NCBI RefSeq assembly: GCF_001044235.1
Contig: NZ_JYNL01000048.1
Coordinates: 62,001 to 126,000, forward strand
DNA length: 64,000 nt
DNA from: Mycolicibacterium chlorophenolicum
Lineage (GTDB): Bacteria; Actinomycetota; Actinomycetes; Mycobacteriales; Mycobacteriaceae
Direction: 5' to 3'
The notes under the pieces: model-generated
The model's database searches: none
The model's input: only the letters and a program-made list of their open reading frames with translations
What the model was told of the DNA's origin: nothing
Position numbers and translations under genes: made by a program
In this document: in pieces, positions 36,266 to 45,263 of the stretch
Numbering within the stretch: the first letter of the stretch is position 1
Layout of the letters: every line of letters begins with the position of its first letter

Positions 36266-39200
36266 TTGGGCGCGACCGCAAAATTCTGCAGCGAGTGCGG
36301 AGCACCCGCGGCGCACGGCACGCCTTCCGCGGAGTACAAGCAGGTGACGGTGCTGTTCGCCGACGTTGTGCATTCGATGGATCTCGCCGCGGCGGTCGGC
36401 GCCGAGCGGCTGCGTGAAATCATTGCCGAGTTGGTAGGCAGTGCAAAGGCTGTAGTGAAGCGCTACGGAGGGGCGCTGGACACGTTCACCGGCGATGGGA
36501 TCATGGCGGTGTTCGGCGCGCCCGCGACTCTGGAGGATCACGCGTCTCGGGCATGCATGGCGGCACTGGAGATTCAGGATGCGGTGCAGCGGCTGGCAGT
36601 GGACATCCGAGCGCGAGACGGCGTGGATCTGCGACTGCGCATCGGGCTGAACTCGGGAGAGGTTGTTGTCGGTGACATCGGCTCGGCCGCAGTCGGATAC
36701 ACGGCGATTGGCGAGCAGGTCGGCATGGCTCAGCGGATGGAGTCGGTGGCGCCGCCGGGCGAGGTGATGCTCAGCACTTCCACTGCAAGGCTTGTGGTGG
36801 GCAATGCCGATCTTGCTGTGCCCGAGTTGGTGCACATCAAAGGTAGCGGTACACCGGTGCCCGCTCGGCGTTTGATCGGCATGCGCCACGATCGGATCGT
36901 CACACTCGCCGTGTCGGATCTCGTCGGTCGACGTCAGGAGCTGAGCACGCTCGAAGCATCGCTGAACCGTGCCATCGACGGTGACGGCGCTGTGGTGGGG
37001 GTGGTGGGGCCGCCAGGAATCGGGAAAAGCCGCCTGATGCACGAGATTTCGGCCTCGGCGCGCACCCGCGGACTTCAGGTGTTCACGGTCTTCTGTGAGT
37101 CCCACACCAGTCAGATTCCGTTCCACGTGCTTACTCGCCTTCTGCGTGCGGCGACTGGAGTGGAAGGCTGTGAAGCCCGAACCGCTCGCGCCCTGTTGCG
37201 TGAGCGCTTCGCTGATGCAGACGGCGACGATCTGCTGCTCCTTGCCGACTTGCTGGGAATCGCCGACTCTGATGCAGTGACGCCTCGGATAGATCCCGAT
37301 GCACGACGGCGACGGTTGACTGCTCTGGTGAGAGCTGCGTTGATGGCGCGGGAAGCCCCAGCGCTGTACATCATCGAGGATGTTCATTGGATCGACCAGG
37401 TCAGTGAGTCGATGCTGACCGAGTTCCTCGCGGTGGTCGCGCAGACAACGTCACTGGTGATCGTCACCTATCGGCCCGAGTATTCGGGAGCCCTTCTGCA
37501 GAGTGCTGAAATCTTGGCGTTGGAGCCGTTGAGTGACGCCGAAGCTGCTGCCTTGGTGACACAGCTGCTCGGTCCGGACCCGTCAGTCGCCGACGTGTGC
37601 CGAATGATTCTCGACAAGGCCTCCGGCATACCATTTTTCGCCGAGGAGATTGTGCGGGACCTGGCTGAGCGCGGTCTGTTGCGAGGAGAGGTGGGCGCAT
37701 ATCGGTCGCCAGTGTCGGTTGGCGGAATGAACGTGCCGCCGACCTTGCAGGCGGTCATCGGTGCGCGCATCGACCGACTCGAGCCGAGCGCCAAGCGTGC
37801 GCTGGCAGCAGCGGCGGTGGTGGGTTCACGATTCAGCGCGGACCTGCTCGCGCGGCTCGGCATCCCGTCGGACGTCGGCGATCTCATCACGGCCCAATTC
37901 ATCGACCAGGTCGAGGTCGCGGGGCCACCCGAGTATGTGTTCCACCATCCGCTCATCCGGGCGGTGGCCTACGAGTCGCAGCTCAGATCCGATCGCGCTT
38001 ACATGCACCGTCGCGTGGCGGCCGCGCTTCAACAACGCGAACCCGACTCGGCCGACGAGAACGCCGCCCTGATCGCCGAACATCTGGAGGCCGCCGGTGA
38101 TGCGCGCGCCGCCTATGACTGGCACATGCGCGCCGCGAGTTGGGCGCGATCCCGTGATGTCACCGCCGCACGACTGAGCTGGGAGCGGGCCCGAACGATC
38201 GCCGATGAGTTGCCGCCCGATGTTGTGAATCGTGCTTCGTTGAGCGTCGCTCCTCGCACGATGCTGTGCGCGACGGCCTATCGAGTGCGTGCGCACGATG
38301 CTGGCGCTCGCTTCGCCGAACTGCGGCAGCTGTGCTCAGCCGCCGGGGACAAGCCGTCACTGGCGATCGCGATGGCCGGGCTCGTGATGGATCATGCGTA
38401 CCAGGGCCGAATTCGTCACGCATCGCGGCTGGCATCGGAAGCCATGAACCTCATCGAATCGCTTGGCGATGCGACTCTCACGGTGGGACTGTCCTTTCCC
38501 GCGATCTACGCCAAGATCGAGAGCGGAGAATATTCCGACGTCTTGCGATGGTCACAGCGAATGATCGACCTGGCCGACGGCGACCCGTTCACAGGCAACT
38601 TCATCTTTGGTTCTCCGTTGGCGCTCGCCTACGCGTCCCGCGCAATGGCGCGCTACTGCCTCGGTGGTCGCGACTGGCGCAGCGACCTTCGTCACGGTAT
38701 CGCGATGGCCCACAACGCGGACCCTCTGACCTATGCCGCTGTCGTCGCGTGGGGCTACTTTCCCGGTATAGCGAACGGCGTGTTGTCCGCCGATGATCGC
38801 GCGTTGCGCGAGATCGAGGACGCGCTCCGGATCGCCGAGCGATCCGGCAATGACATGGCGTTGGCATTCGCCCGATTACCTTTGGGCATCGTCTTGGTGC
38901 ACCGGGCGACGGTTGCAGCGCGTGATCGCGGACAGGTGCTGCTGGCCGAGGTCCGCGACGCCTTCTCGAGGCAGCGACACAATCTGGGGGATCGGCCGCT
39001 CGTTGACGTGTACCTGGCACGGGAGTGGGCTCGGCGAGGAGATGGCGACGAGGCGCTTCTGCTGATGCGCGCCGCCGTCGACCAGCTGGCTCGGGAGGGT
39101 CAACTGGCGGCGTGGGGCACTCCGGCGACGGGTGTCCTGGTGGAAACTCTGCTCCGTCGCGCGGCTGATGGTGACCTCGCGGAAGCCGAGGCCGCCATCG

Positions 39201-39391
39201 ACCGGTTGGCCGCCGTTCCGGCCGACGGTGAGCTGGTGTTACGTGACGTCTGGCTGCTGAAGCTACGGATGCTGCTGGCGCAGGCGCGCGGTGAACAGGA
39301 TCGGTATGGCGACTGTCGGGATCGTTACCGCGCGAGAGCCGCGGAACTCGACTACGAGGGGCATCTGACGTGGGCCGCGGGGATGCCGTGA
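36266..39391 (+). CDS. Class III adenylate/guanylate cyclase-ATPase-TPR protein, N-terminus probably frameshifted
   Basis: Signal protein of about 1,041 residues. A residual zinc-ribbon half (FCSECGAPAA) is followed by a cyclase domain (about 25-190) with metal-site Asp residues in VLFADVVHS and FTGDGIMAVFG. The transition-state segment reads GEQVGMAQRMES, where the usual Asn is replaced, so activity may be weak. A STAND-type ATPase follows: Walker A VGPPGIGKSR near 250 and Walker B YIIEDVHWID near 368. The rest is TPR-like helical repeat. Only TTG 36266 opens this frame. One base near 36255 appears to be missing; restoring it would join GTG 36195 or 36225 and give CKRCGTQLGATAKFCSECG, a complete double-CxxC ribbon. 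The cyclase product is unproven. Confidence 0.82.
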   Translation: MGATAKFCSECGAPAAHGTPSAEYKQVTVLFADVVHSMDLAAAVGAERLREIIAELVGSAKAVVKRYGGALDTFTGDGIMAVFGAPATLEDHASRACMAALEIQDAVQRLAVDIRARDGVDLRLRIGLNSGEVVVGDIGSAAVGYTAIGEQVGMAQRMESVAPPGEVMLSTSTARLVVGNADLAVPELVHIKGSGTPVPARRLIGMRHDRIVTLAVSDLVGRRQELSTLEASLNRAIDGDGAVVGVVGPPGIGKSRLMHEISASARTRGLQVFTVFCESHTSQIPFHVLTRLLRAATGVEGCEARTARALLRERFADADGDDLLLLADLLGIADSDAVTPRIDPDARRRRLTALVRAALMAREAPALYIIEDVHWIDQVSESMLTEFLAVVAQTTSLVIVTYRPEYSGALLQSAEILALEPLSDAEAAALVTQLLGPDPSVADVCRMILDKASGIPFFAEEIVRDLAERGLLRGEVGAYRSPVSVGGMNVPPTLQAVIGARIDRLEPSAKRALAAAAVVGSRFSADLLARLGIPSDVGDLITAQFIDQVEVAGPPEYVFHHPLIRAVAYESQLRSDRAYMHRRVAAALQQREPDSADENAALIAEHLEAAGDARAAYDWHMRAASWARSRDVTAARLSWERARTIADELPPDVVNRASLSVAPRTMLCATAYRVRAHDAGARFAELRQLCSAAGDKPSLAIAMAGLVMDHAYQGRIRHASRLASEAMNLIESLGDATLTVGLSFPAIYAKIESGEYSDVLRWSQRMIDLADGDPFTGNFIFGSPLALAYASRAMARYCLGGRDWRSDLRHGIAMAHNADPLTYAAVVAWGYFPGIANGVLSADDRALREIEDALRIAERSGNDMALAFARLPLGIVLVHRATVAARDRGQVLLAEVRDAFSRQRHNLGDRPLVDVYLAREWARRGDGDEALLLMRAAVDQLAREGQLAAWGTPATGVLVETLLRRAADGDLAEAEAAIDRLAAVPADGELVLRDVWLLKLRMLLAQARGEQDRYGDCRDRYRARAAELDYEGHLTWAAGMP

Positions 39392-39582
39392 CCCCGGCGC
39401 TGTCGACAAAGGCAGTGGCGAACTGGGATCCGGACGCGACGCGGCGTGTCGTGGACCTCACCCACTCGCTTGTGAAGACGTACTTCCATTCGCAGGTAAT
39501 GGGTTTGGAGCATGCGCGCCGGCCTCGGCGTCCTGGCGCTGCTCCGCGTGACGTTGAGGATGTAGCAGCAGGTCGCCGGTGA
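39388..39582 (+). pseudogene. Truncated duplicate of the acyltransferase N-terminus
   Basis: From GTG 39388, overlapping the end of the cyclase gene, the frame gives AVANWDPDATRRVVDLTHSL then VKTYFHSQVMGLE. This matches the first 40 residues of the acyltransferase at 42240 (AVAKWDRDLTRRVVDLTRLI, VKTYFRSQVMGLE) at about 26 of 33 positions. DNA is identical over CAGGTAATGGGTTTGGAG. Similarity stops at 39510, and the frame closes at 39582 with unrelated sequence, so the catalytic part is missing. It is the remnant of a duplication, not a functional enzyme. Confidence 0.78.
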
Positions 39583-39646
39583 AAGCAGGCCGAAGCAAGG
39601 TTGCGATTCCCACCAATCGCACCGCCGACATACCTACGCTTGATCG

Positions 39647-41473
39647 GTGGCGAGGCTCAGTACGGCCGACAACGCCGCGATCGGCGGCCAGGCGCTGTCG
39701 GTCGCGCACCTGTTCCGCGACCGCGTCGCGGCCACCCCGCATGCCGAGGCGTTCCGGTTCCCCGACAACGGCGGCTGGACAAGTGTCACCTGGCAGCAGG
39801 TGGGGGACCGCGTCCGGTTCATCGCCGCCGGCTTGATCTCACTGGGCATCGCTCCCGAGGACCGGGTCGCACTGGCCTCGTCGACGCGCTACGACTGGGT
39901 GCTGGTCGACTTCGCGGTGTTGTGCGCCGGTGCCGCCACCACCACCGTGTATCCGACGACCAATGCCCGCGATGTCGCGTTCATCGTCGCCAACTCCGGA
40001 AGTCGCGTCGTGGTCGCCGAAGACCAGACGCAGGTCGACAAACTGCTCGAGCACCGCGCAGATCTACCCGACGTGCGCAAGGTCGTGATCATCGACGGCG
40101 ACGGCGACGGCGACTTCGTGATCACGCTCGACGAACTCGAGGCGCTCGGCCGGGAGCTTCTCGTCACCTCTCCCGATGCCATCGAGCAGCGGGTGAACGC
40201 CATCCGGCCCGACCATCTGGCCAGCATCATCTACACCTCGGGAACCACCGGCCGCCCCAAAGGGGTGCGGCTTCCTCACCGCGCGTGGACGTACACTGCC
40301 GTGGCCATCGACGACCTGGGCCTCCTGAGCGCCGACGACCTGAACTTCCTGTGGTTGCCGTTGGCCCACGCGTTCGGCAAGGTGATGCTCGCGCTGCCGC
40401 TGATCGTCGGCTTCCCGACGGCGATCGACGGTCGGGTCGGCAGGATCGTGGACAACCTCGCCGCCGTGCGCCCGACGTTCATGGCGGCCGCGCCCAGGAT
40501 CTTCGAGAAGGCACACGCCCGGATCCAGAACATGATCGTCGACGAAGGCGGGATCAAGAAGCGCATCTTCGACTGGGCCATCGGCGTGGGAATCCATGCG
40601 TCGAAGGCCAGGGAGGAACGCCGGAGCCTGTCGCCGATGCTGGCGGTGCAGCACGCGCTCGCCGACAGGTTGGTGTTCTCGACGATCCGGCAGCGATTCG
40701 GCGGCCGGCTGAGGTTCTTCGTCTCGGCCGCGGCGCCGCTGAACCACGACATCGCTCAGTGGTTCGATGCGGTCGGCATCATCGTGCTCGAGGGCTACGG
40801 CCTCACCGAGACGGCGGCGGCGTCGTTCATCAACCGCCCCAACGCTTATCGATTCGGCACCGTCGGGCTACCGTTTCCCGGCACGGAAGTCGGAATCGCC
40901 GAGGACGGCGAGATCCTGCTGCGCAGCCCGGGTGTGATGACCGGTTATCACGACCTGCCGGACGCCACCGCCGAAGCGCTCGATGCGGACGGCTGGTTCC
41001 ACACGGGTGACATCGGCGCACTCGACGACGACGGCTTCCTGCGCATCACCGACCGAAAGAAGGACCTGTTCAAGACATCTCAAGGTAAGTACGTGGCGCC
41101 GTCGGCGGTGGCGGCGGCGTTCAAAGCCATCTGTCCCTACACCAGCGAGATGATCGTGTACGGCGAGGAACGGCCCTACTGTGTGGCGCTGGTGAGTCTG
41201 GACGCCGAGGCGATCACCGACTGGGCGGCCAGGAACGGTCTGGGTGACCTGTCCTTCGCTGACATCGCGCGGCACGACGCGACGCGGGAGTTGATCGCCG
41301 GTTACATCGATACGCTCAACGAGCAACTCAACCGTTGGGAGCAGATCAAGCGGTTTGCAATCCTCGATCGCGAACTGTCCATCGCCGCGGGTGATCTTAC
41401 GCCGAGCCTGAAGGCCAAGCGCAACGTCATCGTGAAGAACTCCGCCGACGTCATTGCCCGCCTCTACGACTGA
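39647..41473 (+). CDS. Long-chain fatty acid-CoA ligase (FadD/FAA1 type)
   Basis: AMP-forming acyl-CoA synthetase of 608 residues. It has the P-loop IIYTSGTTGRPKGVRLPH, the adenylate motif LEGYGLTET, the GWFHTGDIG motif, and the FAA1-like hinge RITDRKKDLFKTSQGKYVAP. The catalytic-lysine region SLKAKRNVIVK lies near the C-terminus. Length and hinge resemble FadD15-type enzymes, which activate free fatty acids. GTG 39647 has only a weak ribosome site, but the first conserved block (LFRDRVAATPHAEAF) is near the N-terminus. It may feed the downstream acyltransferase; chain-length preference is unknown. Confidence 0.92.
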   Translation: MARLSTADNAAIGGQALSVAHLFRDRVAATPHAEAFRFPDNGGWTSVTWQQVGDRVRFIAAGLISLGIAPEDRVALASSTRYDWVLVDFAVLCAGAATTTVYPTTNARDVAFIVANSGSRVVVAEDQTQVDKLLEHRADLPDVRKVVIIDGDGDGDFVITLDELEALGRELLVTSPDAIEQRVNAIRPDHLASIIYTSGTTGRPKGVRLPHRAWTYTAVAIDDLGLLSADDLNFLWLPLAHAFGKVMLALPLIVGFPTAIDGRVGRIVDNLAAVRPTFMAAAPRIFEKAHARIQNMIVDEGGIKKRIFDWAIGVGIHASKAREERRSLSPMLAVQHALADRLVFSTIRQRFGGRLRFFVSAAAPLNHDIAQWFDAVGIIVLEGYGLTETAAASFINRPNAYRFGTVGLPFPGTEVGIAEDGEILLRSPGVMTGYHDLPDATAEALDADGWFHTGDIGALDDDGFLRITDRKKDLFKTSQGKYVAPSAVAAAFKAICPYTSEMIVYGEERPYCVALVSLDAEAITDWAARNGLGDLSFADIARHDATRELIAGYIDTLNEQLNRWEQIKRFAILDRELSIAAGDLTPSLKAKRNVIVKNSADVIARLYD

Positions 41474-41486
41474 GGCGCGCGGACCG

Positions 41487-41672
41487 TCAGTTCGCTGTGA
41501 TCGGAGGCTGTGGTGCCTTGTCGGACTCGGCCGAGACGACCAGCGCGTAGGCCTGCGCCAAATGCAGCACCCCGTCTGTTGACTGGCTCTTCGGCGCGGC
41601 ACTGGCTATGGCCTTCAGGAGCGCTGCGGCAACCTGGTCGGCCAGTTCGGCCAGCTCGTTGCGATCAGCCAT
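41487..41672 (-). CDS. Small alanine-rich protein, 61 residues, unknown function (intact copy)
   Basis: The protein starts MADRNELAELADQVAAALLK, continues with an STDGVLHLAQAYALVVSAES segment, and ends in PQPPITAN. It is mostly helical and lacks Cys, signal peptide and membrane span. ATG 41672 lies one base after the stop of the 107-residue gene, so the two form an operon. A same-length copy with an internal stop exists at 33070-33255; conservation of the reading frame between the two copies argues that this is a real gene. Function not recognised. Confidence 0.68.
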   Translation of the reverse strand: MADRNELAELADQVAAALLKAIASAAPKSQSTDGVLHLAQAYALVVSAESDKAPQPPITAN

Positions 41673-41673
41673 G

Positions 41674-41997
41674 TCAGCTGGGCGAGTCGTCGGGTTTGCG
41701 CAGCGATCGGTCTGCGCTGTGGACGACGCTGCGCAGGAACTCGTACTGCGTGGTGACGAGTCGGTCGGCCATGTCCAGGGCCGCGTCGATCACGGTTTCG
41801 CGCCGCGACGGGTGGTCCTCCTTGGTGGGAAGCGCCTCGTCGACGGTGTCGACGAACTTGCGCACCGCCTCGATTGCGGCCCGCTGGCCGGCTTCGACCG
41901 ATCTGAGCACGTCGTCGGACAAACCGGCCGCGCGCTCGGCCACCGTGTGGGCGGTCGCGGCGGCATCGGACTTGTTCTTCGAGGTGGTTTCAGTCAT
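41674..41997 (-). CDS. Small helical protein, 107 residues, unknown function (phasin-like appearance)
   Basis: ATG 41997 has AGGAGGG six bases upstream. The sequence is amphipathic helix almost throughout, for example LSDDVLRSVEAGQRAAIEAV and MADRLVTTQYEFLRSVVHSA, without Cys or membrane spans. This resembles phasin-type or other coat/structural helical proteins, but no family signature is certain. It is followed at once by the 61-residue gene. It is divergent from an acyltransferase, and neighbouring genes act in acyl-lipid and glycogen metabolism, so a link to storage granules is conceivable. Confidence 0.65.
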   Translation of the reverse strand: MTETTSKNKSDAAATAHTVAERAAGLSDDVLRSVEAGQRAAIEAVRKFVDTVDEALPTKEDHPSRRETVIDAALDMADRLVTTQYEFLRSVVHSADRSLRKPDDSPS

Positions 41998-42061
41998 GAC
42001 GCCCTCCTGAGATCGGAATCGGTGGATCACTTGATAATCGGCTCGGCTGGTTCCCGGAGCT

Positions 42062-42077
42062 AGAGTCTTTGGGCACC
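42062..42077. promoter_or_regulatory. Degenerate box AGAGTCTTTGGGCACC
   Basis: The box lies between the divergent 107-residue gene (65 bases) and the acyltransferase (163 bases). The 15 bases at 42060-42074 match 33325-33339 at 14 positions. It may be a weak member of the AGGGWCCWWSGWCCCT family; alone it proves little. Confidence 0.3.
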
Positions 42078-42239
42078 GGTTGGCGTGACCCTCGCGGATC
42101 TCATTCGAAGCGCGACAGTGAACATTCGCCTCCAGTCGCGGAGGCGGCGTAGCATCAGCCCGTCGGGCGTACCGGCAGAGTGTCACTGTGCACGGGGCCA
42201 CGGCGGTCAAAGGCGGCGACATGATGGCGGGGTGAGCCA

Positions 42240-43049
42240 ATGGCTGACTCGCCTTCGGCGGTCGCGAAGTGGGACCGGGATCTGACCCGCCGCGTCGTCG
42301 ATCTGACCCGCCTGATTGTCAAGACGTACTTCCGCTCTCAGGTAATGGGTTTGGAGAACATTCCGGCCGGACCGTCCCTGGTGGTGGCGAACCACTCCGG
42401 CGGGATCGTCACCTTCGACCTGTCGGTGATCGCGGTCGACTACTACAAGGCGTTCGGATACGACCGGCCGCTCTACGTACTCGCGCACGACAACTTCTTC
42501 CGCGGACCGGTTGCCGACTTCTTCGAGCGGACCGGTGTCATCCGGGCGACGCCCGAGCACGCCGCCGAGGCACTCGCGACCGGAGCCCCGGTGCTGGTCT
42601 TTCCCGGCGGCGATTACGACGTCTACCGCCCGACCCTGCGGGAGAACGTCATCGACTTCGGCGGACGAACCGGCTATGTGACCACCGCGATCGAGGCCGG
42701 CGTTCCCATCGTTCCCGCGGTGTCCATCGGCGGTCAGGAGAACCAGTTCTACCTCACCAGGGGGACGTGGCTGGCGCGAGCGCTACGGCTGACGGCCCTG
42801 GAGCGCAAGCTCTTTCGAACGAACATCCTGCCTGTCACCGTCGGATTCCCGTTCGGCCTCAGCGTGGTACTGCCGATCAACATTCCGCTCCCCACCAAGA
42901 TCGTCACGCAGGTGCTGCCCCCGATCGACATCGAGGCGCGCTTTGGGGAGGACCCGGACGTGGGCGAGGTCGACGAGTATGTCAGGGCTGCGATGCAAGC
43001 GGGCCTCGACGGACTCGCAGCACGGCGTCACTTTCCGATCCTGGGATGA
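42240..43049 (+). CDS. PlsC/MGAT-like acyltransferase
   Basis: Lysophospholipid or glycerolipid acyltransferase-like protein of 269 residues. The catalytic His is in LVVANHSGGIVTFDLSV (about residue 52) and the later conserved block is VFPGGDYDVYRPT, typical of the MGAT/DGAT2-like branch. PIVPAVSIGGQE is the usual third block. It has a mildly hydrophobic N-terminal helix but no clear transmembrane span. ATG 42240 follows GGGGTGA. The upstream acyl-CoA ligase and this gene could work together in lipid assembly. A truncated copy of its 5' end lies at 39388. Confidence 0.87.
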   Translation: MADSPSAVAKWDRDLTRRVVDLTRLIVKTYFRSQVMGLENIPAGPSLVVANHSGGIVTFDLSVIAVDYYKAFGYDRPLYVLAHDNFFRGPVADFFERTGVIRATPEHAAEALATGAPVLVFPGGDYDVYRPTLRENVIDFGGRTGYVTTAIEAGVPIVPAVSIGGQENQFYLTRGTWLARALRLTALERKLFRTNILPVTVGFPFGLSVVLPINIPLPTKIVTQVLPPIDIEARFGEDPDVGEVDEYVRAAMQAGLDGLAARRHFPILG

Positions 43050-43177
43050 TGGGGGCGGTGTTCGCGGCAGGGTATCCCGGATGCCGCTCACCACGTGCCG
43101 CATCACCCGTTCGAGATCGCGAAGGTGAGTTTCGTCTGGGTCGCCACTGGCCGCCCGACTCGGTCCACAATGAAGCG

Positions 43178-45232
43178 ATGGATCGAAGTGCGGCCGCGGG
43201 CCGCGCATATCCGTTGGGTGCCCGTCGGATCGACGGCGGCACCAACTTCTCGGTGTGGTCGCGCACCAAGGGGCCGCTCGAGCTGCTGCTGTTCGACGAC
43301 GTCGACGACGCGCGGCCGGAGCGCGTGATAAGCCTCGACCGCATGCGGAACCGGACCGCCTACTACTGGCACGTGTTCGTGCCCGACGTCGGGCAGGGCC
43401 AGGTCTACGCGTGGCGCGTCGGAGACTCCTCGGCCATCCTCCTTGATCCGTACGGCCTCGCGGTGGCGGTGCCGGCGGCCTACGACCGGATGGCTGAGGC
43501 GCGCGCGGATCGCGACGCGCGTACGGCGATGAAGAGCGTCGTGTGCGATCTGTCCGGCTATGACTGGGAAGGGGATGTCCCCTTGGGGCGGCCGTTCGCG
43601 CGCACCGTCATCTACGAACTGCACGTCCGGGGCTTCACCGCCCACCCGAACAGCGGGCTCGGGCCCGAGCTGGCAGGTACCTACGCCGGGCTGGTGACCA
43701 AGATTCCCTATCTGCAATCGTTGGGCATCACGGCGGTGGAGTTGATGCCGGTGCTGGCTTTCGATCCGCAGGACGCACCCGTGGGTCTGGTCAACTACTG
43801 GGGCTACAGCCCGGTGTCGTTCTTCGCCCTACATGCCGCATACGCCTCGACCGGTGATCCGGTAGACGCCTTGGACGAGTTTCGGACCATGGTCAAGGAA
43901 CTGCACCGAGCCGGCATCGAGGTGATCCTGGACGTGGTGTTCAACCACACGGCCGAGGACGGCCCCGACGGTCCCACGTTCTGCTGGCGCGGGCTGGACA
44001 ACCAGACCTATTACATTCTCGATCCGGTGAACCCAGCGAGGTACCTGGATGTCACCGGGTGCGGAAACACCATCAATGCCAACAACTCTGTGGTGCGACG
44101 CATGATCGTCGACGCTTTGCATCACTGGGTGGACCAGATGCATGTGGACGGCTTTCGGTTCGACCTCGCCTCGGCTATGACGCGCGACGAGCGCGGCGCT
44201 CCCATGGCCAATCCGCCCATCATCTGGGAGATCGAGAGTGACCCCGTGCTGGCCGGCACGAAGGTGATCGCGGAGGCCTGGGACGTCGCGGGCCTCTATC
44301 AACTCGGGTCGTTCGTCGGCGATCGCTGGCGGGAGTGGAACGGCAAGTTCCGTGACGACCTCCGCAGGTTCGTGCGAGGTGACCGCGGCACCGTGGCGCT
44401 GCTGCCCGACCGGCTGCTCGGCAGTCCGGACCTGTTCGGCAGTCGTCCCGCCGAGGTCGAGCACAGCATCAACTTCGTCGCCTGTCACGACGGTTTCACC
44501 CTCAACGACCTCGTCTGCTATGCCCGAAAACACAACGAGGCCAACCTATCCGGTAACGCCGATGGCACTGACCAGAACTACTCCGTCAATTGCGGCGTAG
44601 AAGGCCCCTCCGATGATCCCGAGATCGAGCGCCTCCGGACGCGGTTGGTCAAGAATCTGCTCGGTGTCACGCTGATCGCCATGGGTGTGCCGATGATCGT
44701 CATGGGTGACGAGGTTCGTCGAACCCAGTGGGGAAACAACAATCCGTACTGCCAGGACAACGAGATGACCTGGTTCGACTGGTCATTGCCGGATCGGCAC
44801 GCCGACATCCGCCGATTCACAGAGAAGCTGATCGACGTGCGGCTCGAACTCGACATGACACAGGTGATGCACGGGCTGCCGTTGCGGGAGTTCCTGACCC
44901 GATCGTTGGTGCAGTTCCATGGCTGTCGCCTCTATCAACCCGACTGGTCAGACGATTCCCGCACACTGGCGCTCACCGTGCGGAGCGTCATCGGTACGCG
45001 GATGGTGCATGCGATGCTCAACAGTTCCGAAGCGCCGCTGGATTTTGAGTTGCCTGCCGTGGCCGAACCAGATCTGCCGTGGCGCCGCATCGTTGACACC
45101 GCGCTCGACCCACCCGACGACGTCGCAGATCTCGCCAGCGCACAACCCATCCCGGGTGCGACGTACCGCGTGGGCGCACATGCGGTGGTCTTTCTGTGTG
45201 CCGACCTGCATGACGATACGGGCGGAAGCTGA
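43178..45232 (+). CDS. glgX: Glycogen debranching enzyme GlgX
   Basis: GH13 isoamylase-type enzyme of 684 residues that hydrolyses alpha-1,6 branches of glycogen limit dextrins. An N-terminal CBM48-like domain (RIDGGTNFSVWS) is followed by the catalytic barrel with conserved regions DVVFNHT, DGFRFDLASAM (nucleophile Asp), VIAEAWD (acid Glu), and FVACHDGFTLND. ATG 43178 lies just before the conserved N-terminal YPLGARRIDGG; the open frame further upstream is the acyltransferase shadow. A GlgX here, apart from the usual treY/treZ neighbours, fits a carbon-storage theme of the block. Confidence 0.93.
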   Translation: MDRSAAAGRAYPLGARRIDGGTNFSVWSRTKGPLELLLFDDVDDARPERVISLDRMRNRTAYYWHVFVPDVGQGQVYAWRVGDSSAILLDPYGLAVAVPAAYDRMAEARADRDARTAMKSVVCDLSGYDWEGDVPLGRPFARTVIYELHVRGFTAHPNSGLGPELAGTYAGLVTKIPYLQSLGITAVELMPVLAFDPQDAPVGLVNYWGYSPVSFFALHAAYASTGDPVDALDEFRTMVKELHRAGIEVILDVVFNHTAEDGPDGPTFCWRGLDNQTYYILDPVNPARYLDVTGCGNTINANNSVVRRMIVDALHHWVDQMHVDGFRFDLASAMTRDERGAPMANPPIIWEIESDPVLAGTKVIAEAWDVAGLYQLGSFVGDRWREWNGKFRDDLRRFVRGDRGTVALLPDRLLGSPDLFGSRPAEVEHSINFVACHDGFTLNDLVCYARKHNEANLSGNADGTDQNYSVNCGVEGPSDDPEIERLRTRLVKNLLGVTLIAMGVPMIVMGDEVRRTQWGNNNPYCQDNEMTWFDWSLPDRHADIRRFTEKLIDVRLELDMTQVMHGLPLREFLTRSLVQFHGCRLYQPDWSDDSRTLALTVRSVIGTRMVHAMLNSSEAPLDFELPAVAEPDLPWRRIVDTALDPPDDVADLASAQPIPGATYRVGAHAVVFLCADLHDDTGGS

Positions 45233-45263
45233 GGACGTTCTGCTCGAATCCACGGAGGGGGCT

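Noticed and set aside
36266..36300. TTG 36266 as a fully normal start of the cyclase gene
   Set aside because: It begins inside a zinc-ribbon motif whose first half is encoded in another frame just upstream, so a frameshift is the better explanation; the CDS is kept with that caveat.
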